Assembly (NCBI RefSeq): GCF_019279795.1
Contig: NC_056743.1
Coordinates: 634,280,755-634,344,754 of the forward strand
DNA from: Protopterus annectens
Lineage: Eukaryota; Chordata; Ceratodontiformes; Protopteridae
Reading direction: 5' to 3'
DNA: 64,000 nucleotides
Shown here: one piece after another, positions 11,930-22,407 of the stretch
Numbering within the stretch: the first letter of the stretch is position 1
Layout of the letters: every line of letters begins with the position of its first letter
Position numbers and translations under genes: made by a program
The notes under the pieces: model-generated
What the model was told of the DNA's origin: nothing
Database searches by the model: none
The model's input: only the letters and a program-made list of their open reading frames with translations

Positions 11930-12700
11930 CATACCTCTCAACTGTACAGATTTTTGCCTCATATTTTTTTTGTCTGTTCCTCATAAAATCTGTGGTTTTC
12001 TGGCAAATCAGTGAGGACTGAAGTCGATAAATAATGGCATATATTGAGTTTCAGACTTCATATATTTCAGAAAATGCATACCAACACACACACTGTTATT
12101 CTAGCAACTTCATAAGTTTGTAAGAGAAATATTTAAAATTTGCCCGTATTTTTGGGCCTTTGTATCCCCATTATTTTAGGCCTTGTCCAGATATTTTGTG
12201 CTGAGAGATTGAGAGCTATGCTTACTGTTTTTACTGTGAAATGGTCCTATTGCTTCTTAATCAACTATTTGTTGTTACCATGGTTACACCTCTTCTCACA
12301 GAACTGGAAAGGAGCTATCACCTTGGTTGAAGTTGAAAAGACAATATTCACTCAATATCAACACCAAATTAAATTATCCTGCCTTATTGCAACTGCTTGT
12401 GATTATTTTGAGTCCCTTTGTTTTATGAAGTTTCTGATTTTATTGTTGGGGAATAGTTTGTGGTGGGTTACTTTTGCTATCCCCTGTATGGTAACAATAA
12501 ATGGATAATGAGTGAAACATAGGTCTTCTGAAGGGGTACTGTTGCATTGTGATAGAGATAATCAAAGAGTGACCTTTGTTTTCGATAGTAGACATTGTTG
12601 GAAAAATGCATGGATTTGTATTTTGAAGTAGGTAATTTGGTTGTGATATTTATCTTATTTTTGTAGAATTACATTATGAGGGTTAGAGTGAAATGGTGTC
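11930..12700. other. intronic DNA, possible unidentified old repeat
   Basis: A 122-codon frame at 12140-12508 (plus) codes for a hydrophobic, low-complexity product without recognisable domain. The DNA around 11930-12200 (CTCAACTGTACAGATTTTTGCC; GCCCGTATTTTTGGGCC, which can fold on itself) has the look of a worn interspersed repeat, but I cannot name a family. Confidence 0.3.
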
Positions 12701-12704
12701 ATTC

Positions 12705-12707
<3 letters not shown>

Positions 12708-12760
<53 letters not shown>
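12708..12760. repeat. (AT)n microsatellite followed by (GT)5
   Basis: About 43 bases of TA dinucleotides then five GT units, directly abutting the SINE head. Short frames reading Tyr-Ile repeats here are artefacts. Confidence 0.95.
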
Positions 12761-12761
<1 letters not shown>

Positions 12762-13019
12762 CGCAGCGGTAGCGTTGTTGCCTCACAGCAAGAGGTTCTC
12801 CCGTTCGATTCTCGGCTGGAGTGTGGGGAGTGCCTTCTGTGTGGAGTCTGCATGTCCTCCCAGCGGTTGGGTGGGCGTTCGAAAGACGTGCGTAAATGGG
12901 CGTGCCTTCGTTGAAGGTTGAACGTCAAGCTGGCACCTTGGAATTCATGAAAAGCTACTGCCAATCATTAGCGGACTGGAGTTCCGCTGTGGCGACCCCT
13001 AACTGGGAAAAGCCGAAAG

Positions 13020-13028
<9 letters not shown>
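12761..13028 (+). mobile_element. tRNA-derived SINE bracketed by (AT)n
   Basis: The head carries GCGCAGCGGTAGCGTTGTTGCC (A-box region), then CCGTTCGATTC (B box), 30-odd bases apart as in tRNA genes. A body follows with CTGTGTGGAGTCTGCATGTC. The 3' end, GCTGTGGCGACCCCTAACTG then GGAAAAGCCGAAAG, closely matches the 3' end of the LINE fragment at 42357-42640 read on its own strand, the usual mark of a SINE moved by a partner LINE. Both flanks are (AT)n, so the element either landed in an AT tract or carries one as its tail. Confidence 0.8.

Positions 13029-13068
<40 letters not shown>
13027..13068. repeat. (AT)n microsatellite
   Basis: About 42 bases of pure AT dinucleotides immediately after the SINE 3' end. 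Confidence 0.95.
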
Positions 13069-13071
<3 letters not shown>

Positions 13072-14819
13072 TTTCTTTTTTAGTTTAACAGCTTGGTCTT
13101 AAAAGTGGTTGTCATTTAAAACCGCCAAAAAATGAATGCTGCAGAGGCAACCATCAGGAAGTTCTAAAACTATTAAATTAGTTGTGGAAGGGAGTGTAAC
13201 GGGAAAGAAGGAGAGCAGCCCATACATTTCGTACATAAACATGAGGGTGCGGCCAGAAACATATATTTTGTACTCAGACCTCCTGGTGTTGCCTCCCCAC
13301 CCCCCACATCTGCCTATCATTTAAAAATGCAGTCAACCCTCAAAATGTCACTCCTACTCACTTCAGAAAAAGGTGCATTACTTTCAGCTGTTACATAAAC
13401 CATGGGAGAGATGTGAAGAGATAGCTGTCCCAATCGTGAAAATAGCAGACTGCCTTCACTTTCTTATTATTTGGGAAAAATAAAAAATGATACCCCTCAA
13501 ACTCAGAATTAAAAGCAACAGTAGTGCAAACCATTAATTGTCAATTCCACTTCTATAAAAATAATGCTTCAAATGTCAGTTTTTTTTACATTGGGAAGAA
13601 TATTTCTAAGTTTAAAAAGAGCCCAACACGCATCTGAAATTAGAAATCCTCTTGTAAATCCCAGGGTCTTTCTTTTTTTACTTTTCACATTTTGGACATG
13701 ATCAGGATGGGTCTGCTCAAGGAAAACTGTAATGCCATTCTGGAAAAGGAGGAGCTGGAATTGCAAATTCACCTTAATGCCTTCAAACCTAGAATTAATT
13801 ATGCTTGATTAATTAAACACACTATTCAGCTTAAGAAACCGAACCACACATTATTTTACTAATGGTTACGACATGTCATATTTAATCTGGTCTTCACTTT
13901 TCTCAGGCATTTTTATACCTTTATTTTTGATGGTTTCTGATTATTTGTTCAGCTACAATATAGATGCATTGATTTGCATTTTTGTTTTGTTTTTCACATT
14001 GTTTCAGATTTTTTTCTATGCTTTATTAATAATTTGATGAAACCCTATGGGTGAAAGTACTTTTTTGTTTGTTTTTACTGCACATATGATTACACATTTA
14101 TTTGATTGCTTTTTCATCTGTGCTGTTTCTTCATATTGCATCTCTTCTAACGTTAATGTGGTGCGAGTCTGCATACAAGTGTGTGGTATGGAAGAAGAAC
14201 TGCGGCAGGGCTAGCCACCCAGTGATGTGAACCTTGATTCTAGACTGTCATTTCTGAAGTGTCACCCCAACTCCATGTGCGAAAAGGGGGGTGTGGATAA
14301 AAGATGGATGGATGGACACACAAGCACAATCTGTCTCTCTCACACAAACATACACACACTCTCATCTTCACTTTCTCAGATTGTTTTGTCTTTGTTTCTT
14401 TTTGGTTTGGTACTCTGGTTCTTAAACACCTTTTACTAGGGTTTTCTTATCACCTTGGTGCTAAATGGCTTTAGTGAATAGAGGTTTTTATCTGTTGACA
14501 GAGTAGGACTTAATTACTAGCGCTGCACTCCAGTTGATTTGGACTTTGTTTTATTATTTTTTTGTTTTAGTTTGGATTGTACTATTGATTTTAGGCAGCT
14601 TAGGGTCTGGTCCCATGGTCCATCTCATTCCTTTTTATATTGAACTCCTTATTTTGGTTTTGTATGATTACCACTGAATACTGTTTCAGCAGTGGCCCTT
14701 TTTTATTATTTTATTTTTTATAGACTGGATATTTTGGTTTCTACTGCTGGAGTGCCGGTTATAAGAATTAGTCATTATTTGTACTCCTGTCTGGGCCCAG
14801 ATCCTGGAACTGAAAAAGA
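13069..14819. other. intronic DNA; worn repeat tail near 14140-14320
   Basis: No exon seen. The stretch ending GATAAAAGATGGATGGATGGAC (about 14297-14318) looks like the (GGAT)n-ended tail of an old LINE or SINE; the body before it is too diverged to name. The rest is AT-rich with short T runs. Confidence 0.4.
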
Positions 14820-15114
14820 AATTATGTACTCACCCCAACGTTCCATCTGACTAGGTAAACTTCATTTGTCGGCAACCTGTGGGTTACAGATCCGAGCCGG
14901 CAGCATACCAAACAAAAAGATCCGAGCTCCAAGCTCCTCCCCCTTACCCATACTACACTGCAACCTCCTTCCAATCCTCAGATCGCGTTTACCACCTGCA
15001 CATAATAACAAAATAAACTACCAACCTGAGACACCTGACTCAAGGACAAAGTAAAGCTCATAAGTCCGAACCTCGAGCTCAGCTAAATTAGCCACCAAGG
15101 TCAGGGGGAAGGAT

Positions 15115-15225
15115 GGTTGCTGACAAATGAAGTTTACCTACTCAAATGGAATGTTATGGTGAGTACATAACTTCTTTATCTGAAGTAGTTAATTTCATTT
15201 GATCAGCAACCTGTGGGACAGAGTC
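15115..15225 (-). repeat. DIRS-A internal complementary region
   Basis: Bases 15115-15172 are the reverse complement of the left terminus (14820-14877, with AAGTTTACCTACTCA and GGTGAGTACATAACTT). The following TCTGAAGTAGTTAATTTCATTTGATCAGCAACC pairs with the right terminus at 22370-22407. In DIRS1 this block is thought to let the cDNA ends be brought together as a circle. Confidence 0.75.
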
Positions 15226-16023
15226 CTCAGCTACCCAAAATCTTGGGAGGCCCTTAAGGAAGGATATTCCGGAGCACTGCAGAGCCAAAGGCAGCCCTTC
15301 CTCTAGACACAAAATCCAGTTTATAATGAGAAATAAAGGTGTGAGGGGATGCCCAGGTAGCCGCTGAACAAATGTCATCCAGGGAAACACTAGACTAGAA
15401 TGCAGCAGACGTTGCCATAGAACGCGTAGAATGAGCATGAACTCCCATTTGTTCTGGTAAGGCAATCTCTCTGTATGCTTGTAGGATACAACTCTAAATC
15501 CACCTGGTGAGAGTCACCTTTGAAATTGGTTTCCCTAGAAAAGGCTTAGCAAAGGAGACAAAAAGTTGATCAGATTTACGAAAGACAGCCATCCTGTGCA
15601 AATAAAAACGTAACCGTCTATGAACATCCAGCAAATGAACTTTATATTTTCCTTTGTTCTGGAAATTAGGGAAAAAGACAGGCAAATTAATGGACTGATT
15701 AATGTTCATCTTGGAAGCAACTTTAGGGAGAAAAGAGGGATTAGTCCTGAAAGATACCCTATCCTTATGAAACACAAGGTATGGAGGTTTGATACAGAGA
15801 GCCTGAAGCTCCGACACTCTCCTGGCTGAAGTAATGGGAAATGGCAGCCAGCTGAACCTTCACAATAGATGAGCTGGCCCCTTGCTGAAAAATATGAGAT
15901 GAATTCCAGTACCGCTGGAATAGGAGCGGTGAAAGGATCCAACTTCTTTCGTGAAGCCCAAATGGAAAAATGTTTCCATTTGCTACTGTAAATCTTCCTG
16001 GTAGAGGGTTTATATGCCGCCAC
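15175..16023 (-). pseudogene. DIRS-A tyrosine recombinase region
   Basis: Recognised by YKPSTRKIYSSKWKHF near the start, SELQALCIKPPYLVFHKDR, and FRKSDQLFVSFAKPFLGKPIS, all paralleled in the clearer copies D and E. In DIRS elements this enzyme integrates the circular cDNA in place of an integrase. The region is broken. Confidence 0.8.
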
Positions 16024-16180
16024 CAGGATAGACTTGACTCAGGAAGAGATATCGGGAGTCTTGGAAACTAGGGGAACTGGATCAGCCAAGCTGAGAGTTT
16101 GAGACCGTCCAGGTTCGGAGGAGCCATTCCCGAGGGATGAGAAATCAGATCCGGAATGGGATCCAAGATCCAGAGTGGAG

Positions 16181-17960
16181 CTATGAGATGAGACTGCAGG
16201 CAGGGGAACCAGACTTGACGAGGCCAGAATGGGGATATGAGGATAATCTTGCTCCCAACCGATGAGCTTTCTGCAAAAATTCTGTCTTAAGCGGAAGTGG
16301 AGGATATGCATAAAGAAGACCGGGCGGCCAAGCATGGACCAGAGCATCTCTGGGAGCTTCCCCCAAAGGAGGAATTAGAGCGAAAAACTCGCTGCACACT
16401 GCGTTGGAAGGTGATGCGAAGAGATCGCAGCAAGGCTGACGCCACTTGAAGATCTGTTCCACTACACAAGGTTTCAGAGACCACTCGTAAGGAGAGAGGA
16501 TAGTTCTGCTCAATTTGTCTGCCAGTATGTTGGACCGACCCGGAACGTGCGTTGCTAACAGGAAGCGGTTGGTGGAGATCGCCCATTCCCGAACTTTCAT
16601 GGCTTCTCGGCAAAGGGGGTAGGACCTGGTTCCCCCCTGTTTGTTGAAATACCAGACCACTGACATATTGTCCGACTGGATAGCAATAATCCCCGAAGGA
16701 AGAGAGGCATGAAGGGCCTGCAATGCTAAAAGGACTGCCCTCATCTCCTGGACATTTATATGCAGTACGGTCTGAGTCCACGTGCCTTGGACAGTCCTGC
16801 CCGCACAATGCCCCCCCCCCCTAGGTGGGAGGAGTCCGTGGTCACCGTGGCCTGGGGTGGGGACATAAAGGGTCGTCCTTCCCGAAGGGATCAGGATTGA
16901 AGCCATCACATGAGGGAGTTCCTGCAAACCCTGCTGAGGGTAATCAGGAAGTCTAGAGGGTGGTGTAAAATAAACCACTGGGCTTGCAACGTCCACTGTA
17001 GAACCTCATGTGCATTCGAGCGTAAGAAATCAGATTGATCGCTGCCTCCATGGACCCCAAAGCTCTCAGGACTAATTCTGCTGGAGGAGCAGGGGACTGA
17101 AAGAGGGCTAGCACATGCAGAGTCATGCTGTGAAGTCTGTCTGACGTTAGGAAAGCCATGGCCTGGAGGGTATCTATCCTGGCCCCTATGAAGTCTAACA
17201 CTTGAACAGGTTGGAGGAAAGACTTCTTAACATTTATGGTTATCCCCAACCAGGGTGATATCCGGAGGAATAAATCCCTGGTTAGAGAAAGTAGATGCCT
17301 GGTTTGGGCGGTGAGGAGCCAGTCGTCTAGGTACGGGAAGACCTGTATGCCCTGGAGCCTCAGGTGGGCCGCTACAGCTGCCATGACCTTGGTGAACACC
17401 CTGGGGGCTGTGGTGAGACCAAAGGGTAGGACCCTGAACTGGTAATGACTGGCCCCTAGCCAAAAGCGGAGGAACCTCCTGGACCATCTGTCCATGAGAA
17501 TATGGTAGTACGCATCCTTGAGGTCTATTGAGCGCATATATTCCTCCTCCTGCAAGAGGGGCAGGATGGACTGGAGTGTGACCATCCGGAATTTCTCCTT
17601 GGCAACGAAAAGGTTCATTGTTGACAGGTCGAGAATCAGCCTTAAGTCCCCTGTCTTTTTTGGCACCAGAAAGAACCTGGAGTAGATGCCTGATCCAGTC
17701 TGGTCTGGGGGAACATGCTGGATGGCTTTTTTTTCTAACAGATTTTTTATTTCCAAAGCTGCGGCCTCCCTTTGTGTGGGTGGGACATCTGGGAGGTGTC
17801 TTGAGTAAGGGGGCTTGTTTATGAAGGGGATTGAATAGCCTCTGGATATTATCTGAAGCACCCAGCGATCTGTCATGATGGACTCCCATTGAGCCAGGTG
17901 CCTTGAAAAACGCCCCCCAACTGCCTCCAGAGAGGAGCAGTCGGGCAACCCTTCAGGGTT
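16181..17960 (-). pseudogene. DIRS-A reverse transcriptase, RNase H and methyltransferase-like region
   Basis: RT blocks include FFLVPKKTGDLRLILDLS, SIDLKDAYYHI, LPFGLTTAPRVFTK and the catalytic FPYLDDWLL. RNase H follows (MRAVLLALQALH, IQSDNMSVVWYFNKQGG, HVPGRSNILADKLSR), then the CDLFASPSN to YAYPPLPL block that sits where DIRS elements carry a DAM-like methyltransferase domain. Best match is DIRS-C. Broken, but long stretches remain readable. Confidence 0.85.
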
Positions 17961-18375
17961 GCTGCGTAGGTCGGTTGGAAAAGGGTTCCCGTGACCCGAA
18001 ATTCTTCGGTCCCCCTCTGCCTCTGGGCTGACGTCCACCTTGTCCCCCTCTGCCTCTGGGGGAGGAGTCCTGAGCGTTCCGGGCCTGCTGAGATTTCCAG
18101 AACCACATCTTCTTCTGCCCTCGCTGATTCCTGGAGAAGGATCTGTGAGGGGTAGAGAAGTGGATTCCGACAGCTGACAGCGTTTTCCTGTCTTTCTCGC
18201 TCTGGTCCAGCGTCTCGCGGACAGTCTTCCCGAACAGGGTCGACTTGTCAAAGGGTGCATTCGCGAAGGATGCATTGAAGGACTCCGAGAAATCGCAAAG
18301 TCGAAGCCAGGCATGACGCCTTAAGGTGATACTGGACCCGCTAGCTCTAGCGGCTCCCTCCGTGGCATGGGAAAG

Positions 18376-18390
18376 TAGCCACATAGAAGT
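18376..18390. repeat. 15-bp direct repeat flanking PLE-2, left copy
   Basis: TAGCCACATAGAAGT, identical to 20204-20218. It belongs to the DIRS-A gag sequence and is best read as the target-site duplication of the PLE insertion. About 64 bases (18391-18454) between it and the inverted arm are unexplained filler. Confidence 0.85.
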
Positions 18391-18569
18391 GATAAATAAA
18401 CAGAGATCTCTCAGGGTAAGGTACCTGCTATGTCCCCAAACTAAAAAATGTCAATATCAAGGTGTAGGTACTCCACGACTATCGAAGCCAACCATCAACC
18501 AAAAAAGCAAAAATCAATAAAAAATTTTTATACTTGAACAGCAAAAGAACTTTATTCCATGGGTTGTTA

Positions 18570-18602
18570 GCGCTTTCACGTCTACTCTGGACGCTTCTTC
18601 AG
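18570..18602 (-). ncRNA. hammerhead-ribozyme-like core, left PLE-2 arm
   Basis: On the minus strand: CTGAAGA (fits CUGANGA), a stem-loop formed by GCGTC and GACGT around CAGAGTA, then GAAAGC. This matches the hammerhead core including the intact GAAA box. Activity cannot be judged without folding. Confidence 0.65.
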
Positions 18603-18983
18603 ACTTTAATAAAACACTTAATCACTTCTGTATTTAAAAACTTATCAATTAAACAGTTAACCAATGAAAGCCTTTGTACGAATACATAACTATAAAAAGT
18701 CAGAAACTTCTAAATAGATAAAATGTCAGAAACTTATATTGTGAAAATTAAAACTTCAAAATTCAACATTGACATTAAAATGGATGTAGTAATGGATTAT
18801 AACTGTTATTAACATTTCAGATGGCAAATAGCATATAAATATTTAAAAATACAAGAGCATATATAAACAGCATGTAATAAAAACATTTCAAGTGTATGAA
18901 ACTACTGAAAAACTTCTAAAAATATATATTCCTACTAACACCAAGAAACATGAAAAAGTCAAAGGTATAGCAAGAAATAACTG

Positions 18984-19199
18984 CTAATGCTTAAGATGAC
19001 GACTGACTAGAAAAGGTTTCAAAGTAACCCTCTCATTGAGGCCATGTCCTTCATCTGCTTTCATTCTGATGATCCATTTACATTCTTCCCTTTCAGTGAA
19101 GTTACTTACATTGCCTAATCTCAATGTGGTGTGTATCAATTCAATAACTAAGAACTCAAAGGTGTGTATGGTGCCTTGCGATAGAACATGTCTAACCAC
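18984..19199 (-). pseudogene. PLE-2 left arm, C-terminal part of GIY-YIG protein
   Basis: Reads VRHVLSQGTIHTFEFLVIEL to the LKH end on the minus strand, nearly identical to the last 69 residues of the plus-strand frame at 19211-19675. Only the tail of the protein is present because the arm is truncated. Confidence 0.85.
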
Positions 19200-19210
19200 T
19201 TACTGTTAGA

Positions 19211-19675
19211 ATGGGTACCTTTCCATGTCGCAGTTGCAATCAGTGCAAATACATACTGGGCAGGAATAACTTTAGGCACCCGGAGACAGGTGTGCTATAT
19301 AAATTCGATCATTATGCAGACTGTAGGACAAGGAACATAGTTTATTTACCCGTCTGCACCAAATGCCAGGCTTTCTATGTCGGTATGACGAATAGAACGT
19401 TGAGGGAAAGGGTTAGAGAGCATTTATATGCGATCAACAGGGAGAATGACAGGAACGCACTGGCTAGACATGTTCTATCGCAAGGCACCACACACACCTT
19501 TGAGTTCTTAGTTATTGAATTGATACACACCACATTGAGATTAGGCAATGTAAGTAACTTCACTGAAAGGGAAGAATGTAAATGGATCATCGGAATAAAA
19601 GCAGATGAAGGACATGGCCTCAATGAGAGGGTTACTTTGAAACCCTTTCTAGTCAGTCATCATCTTAAGCATTAG
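19211..19675 (+). CDS. PLE-2 right arm, GIY-YIG endonuclease domain, partial
   Basis: 154 residues, uninterrupted. A CxxCxxC finger (CRSCNQC, residues 6-12) precedes the GIY-YIG core: NIVYLPVCTKCQAFYVGMTN (about residues 43-62), then RERVREHL with the conserved Arg and Glu-His. This matches the C-terminal nuclease of Penelope-like elements. The RT that should precede it is absent (5' truncation), so the first Met is not a natural start. The frame's good state against its truncated context suggests a fairly recent insertion. It is not a host GIY-YIG gene. Confidence 0.85.
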   Translation: MGTFPCRSCNQCKYILGRNNFRHPETGVLYKFDHYADCRTRNIVYLPVCTKCQAFYVGMTNRTLRERVREHLYAINRENDRNALARHVLSQGTTHTFEFLVIELIHTTLRLGNVSNFTEREECKWIIGIKADEGHGLNERVTLKPFLVSHHLKH

Positions 19676-20055
19676 CAGTTATTTCTTGCTATACCTTTGA
19701 CTTTTTCACGTTTCTTGGTGTTAGTAGGAATATATATTTTTAGAAGTTTTTCAGTAGTTTCATACACTTGAAATGTTTTTATTACATGCTGTTTTTATAT
19801 GCTCTTGTATTTTTAAATATTTATATGCTATTTGCTATCTGAAATGTAATAACAGTTCTAATCTATTACTACATCCATTTTAATGTCAATGTTGAATTTT
19901 GAAGTTTTAATTTTCACACTATAAGTTTCTGACTTTTTATCTACTTAGAAGTTTCTGACTTTTTATAGTTATGTATTCGTACAAAGGCTTTCATTGGTTA
20001 ACTGTTTAATTGATAAGTGTTTAAATACAGAAGTGATGAAGTGTTTTATTAAAGT

Positions 20056-20088
20056 CTGTAGAAGCGTCCAGAGTAGACGTGAAAGCGC
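20056..20088 (+). ncRNA. hammerhead-ribozyme-like core, right PLE-2 arm
   Basis: CTGTAGA at the first box (one change from CUGANGA), the same helix II stem as the left arm, then GAAAGCGC. Less canonical than the left-arm copy. Confidence 0.5.
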
Positions 20089-20203
20089 TAACAACCCATG
20101 GAAAAAAGTTCTTTGGCTGTTCGAGTATAAACATTTTTTATTGATTTTTGCTTTTTTGGTTGATGGTTGGCTTCGATTGTCGTGGAGTACCTGCACCTTG
20201 ATA

Positions 20204-20218
20204 TAGCCACATAGAAGT
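20204..20218. repeat. 15-bp direct repeat flanking PLE-2, right copy
   Basis: TAGCCACATAGAAGT, partner of 18376-18390; the gag sequence of DIRS-A resumes here. Confidence 0.85.
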
Positions 20219-22155
20219 ATTAGACACTGACTTGAGAGTGGCCATATGAGCCGAGAAATTCCGTTTATCCTCGGCCGACATGGACTCTGGGGGAGACTCA
20301 GCGTACTCTTTGACCAGGTCCCACTGCAGTCTGATTACATGGGCCAAGTAATTCAGCGCCCTTATAGAGAAGGTAGCTGAAGCAAAAGTCCGCTTTCCAA
20401 TACGGTCCACTGCCCAAGACTCCTTGTCAGGGGGATGGACCGAAGAACTTTCCTGGCCGAGTTTCTTTTTGGTGGCCGCCACCATGGCATCAACCGGGGA
20501 ACCCTTGCTCCACGAAGCTCTGTCTGTACGGGGACTAAGAACCTTATTGGGCCTTCTGCGTATCTGCTCCTTCCACGCCCTGGTGGTAATCAGGTCGGCT
20601 GGGGGGGCCACCCAAGAGGTAGATGTGCCTTGTCGTACACCTCCAGGAATACCAACTCGTCTGAGGAAGGTTTGTGGGTGGACCAACCCCCCCCTTTGGC
20701 GGAGTATTTCCATAATGTCTCCAAAGGAGACATTGTCGGGGGGTGATTTGGGGGAACCTTCCCCTTCCTCCAAATCAGTATCCTTGGTGAGGGACTCAGG
20801 GGAGTCCAAGTGCATCCTTTTGCACAGGCATTTGTGAGGGACCTCCAAGGGGGGGCTGTCCGAGGGGGACTCGCCAACGGATTCATGTTCCTCCAGGGGA
20901 ACTGGCTGGGGCATCAATGACACAGGCTGTCCCTGGGAGGACTGGATGATGGAGGACAAACTGAGCTGCGAAGGAGCGGGGGCGGACCCTGAGGAAAGAG
21001 TGAGGGGTCTCGATCCTCCAGAGAGAACCCTCTCCACCACGTCGAACGCCAAAGGGGAACCGGCCTCTCTAAGACAGGTGGCCGGGACCCTCGGATCTGA
21101 CGAGGGGATCGGTGTCAATGCGGTCGGACCCGAGAGGATGGTGTACTACAACCGCAAAGGAGCTAAAGACACTTACCCCCCCCCCGATCTGATGCCCAAC
21201 TCTCAGCTCCGCGAGCTCGGATCCGATAAGCTCGAGGGCATGGCCGGCGTCGAGGTAGTAAACCATTGGCGCCGACCCCCTGACTCCGTGGCTCCTCAGA
21301 TCTGAAGACTCCGAAATCAGGTGGTGGATCAGAGAAGGAGCTATCGGGGTGAACAGTGGAGCTGAACTCCCCGCCGGGGGGGGGGGGGGAGGCAGCAACA
21401 CTCCCATCTGCAGCTGAGTTTGCAAGAATCGACGCATCATCCGGTCCATATCTGCCTCCGAGATGCTGCGGGTAGACCTGGAGGAAGCCGCTGACGCCGG
21501 CCGGGAGGGCCAGTGCAACAACAACCTCGAGGCTGGTCGGGTCTCCTCCTCCGGCTCCGGAGAGAAACGTGGCAAATGCAGCCGTAGGGAGGAAGACTTG
21601 GAAACTCTCAAGGGAGAAGAGACAACTTTAGCGGGAGGGGCCAAGTGGTCCAGTTCGGCCTGCCACTTGCGGCTTTTTTCTCTCTCTCCCTTCTCTCTTT
21701 TTTGTCCTTCTTGGCCTTTCATTCTCCCTGAGACAAGGTGGGAGGGTGAGTCCCAGACTGGGGAAGAGGGCTGGCTGGCTGGGCAGCTGCAGCCATGGCT
21801 GTCGCTACAGAGAGGGGAAGGAGAAAACGTTGATTCCGCGGGTAGAAGACCTGCCAGAATCAGCTTGTTCCTCCTATCTCATAAGGCTCGGGAGTTGAAG
21901 GCCACACAGATCTGGCAGCCCGAAGAAAGGTACAGAACCCCCAAGCCGATCACACACTGAGTGTGACCATCCACTGGCGACAGCTTATGGCCACACTCAG
22001 AGCACTTGGAAAAAGTCACTTTATGACTTTCAGCCATACTAGAGACACACGCACACCTGAAGGAGGGAAAAGGGGCCTATTAAAGGATGGACAACTACCA
22101 CGGTGAAGGGGGAGATAAAGGCTAAGGAGAATGAACACCCAAGGAAAGGTACTAA

Positions 22156-22176
22156 AACACACACACACACACACAA
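22156..22176. repeat. (CA)n microsatellite in the DIRS-A leader
   Basis: About ten CA units in the leader of DIRS-A near its right end. Confidence 0.9.
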
Positions 22177-22407
22177 AACTAGACTAAAAGAGAAAGTTGA
22201 TAATAAAAGATTTACACTTGCCTGGAGCTCGATGAATCCCGTGCTTGGCAAAGTGGCGGCAAACGAGATCTGAGGATTGGAAGAAGGTTGCAGTGTAGAA
22301 TGGGTAAGGGGGAGGAGCTTGGAGCTTGGATCTTTTTGCTTGGTATGCTGCCGGCTCAGATCCGTAACCCACAGGTTGCTGATCAAATGAAGTTAACTAC
22401 TTCAGAT

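Larger units (their letters stand above)
18391..20203. mobile_element. palindromic Penelope-like element, PLE-2, inside DIRS-A
   Basis: Two 3'-end PLE segments face each other head to head. The left arm (about 18455-19200) is the reverse complement of the right arm (about 19461-20203), with roughly 260 bases of single-copy PLE between. Protein identity between the arms in the GIY-YIG tail is very high (only a few changes in 69 residues). Each arm ends with the same terminal block (CAAGGTGCAGGTACTCCACG and relatives), and each carries a hammerhead-like core. PLE insertions with an inverted partial copy are known. A 15-bp direct repeat brackets the insertion. Confidence 0.85.
17953..22000 (-). 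pseudogene. DIRS-A gag-like ORF1, interrupted by PLE-2
   Basis: The gag-like product is recognised by the SFGDIMEILRQRGG block near 20700 (compare ISFAEILEILRQRG in DIRS-C and YSFGETLHTMREHF in D). An alpha-helical RALNYLAHVIRLQWDLVKEY block and the LRRHAWLRL motif, shared by all five copies, follow. The region is rich in Ser, Pro and Gly at both ends. PLE-2 (18391-20203) interrupts it. Broken. Confidence 0.75.
14820..22407 (-). mobile_element. DIRS1-type tyrosine-recombinase retrotransposon, DIRS-A, fossil
   Basis: Reads right to left: gag-like ORF, reverse transcriptase, RNase H, methyltransferase-like region, tyrosine recombinase. The ends are inverted repeats (left 14820-14985, right 22255-22407; shared core CAACCTGTGGGTTACRGATC). 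An internal block at 15115-15225 is complementary to both termini, the defining DIRS layout. It is broken, with several interruptions, and also split by a PLE insertion (18391-20203). Together with DIRS-C it forms a group distinct from B, D and E. Decay is moderate. Confidence 0.88.

Noticed and set aside
12140-12508. 122-codon frame with hydrophobic product
   Set aside because: No signal-anchor pattern, domain, splice context or homologue recognised; composition fits AT-rich non-coding DNA.
12676-12964. Open frames on both strands reading Tyr-Ile or Ile-Tyr repeats
   Set aside because: They are translations of the (AT)n tract and the adjacent SINE; the same applies near 24200, 28004-28275 and 28142-28462.
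20424-21960. Long plus-strand frames opposite the DIRS-A gag region
   Set aside because: They mirror a GC-rich minus-strand gag-like sequence; the domain blocks are on the minus strand.
14820-22407. Classification as an LTR retrovirus or Ty3 element
   Set aside because: There is no protease or DDE integrase, termini are inverted rather than direct repeats, and a tyrosine recombinase is present, so DIRS fits.
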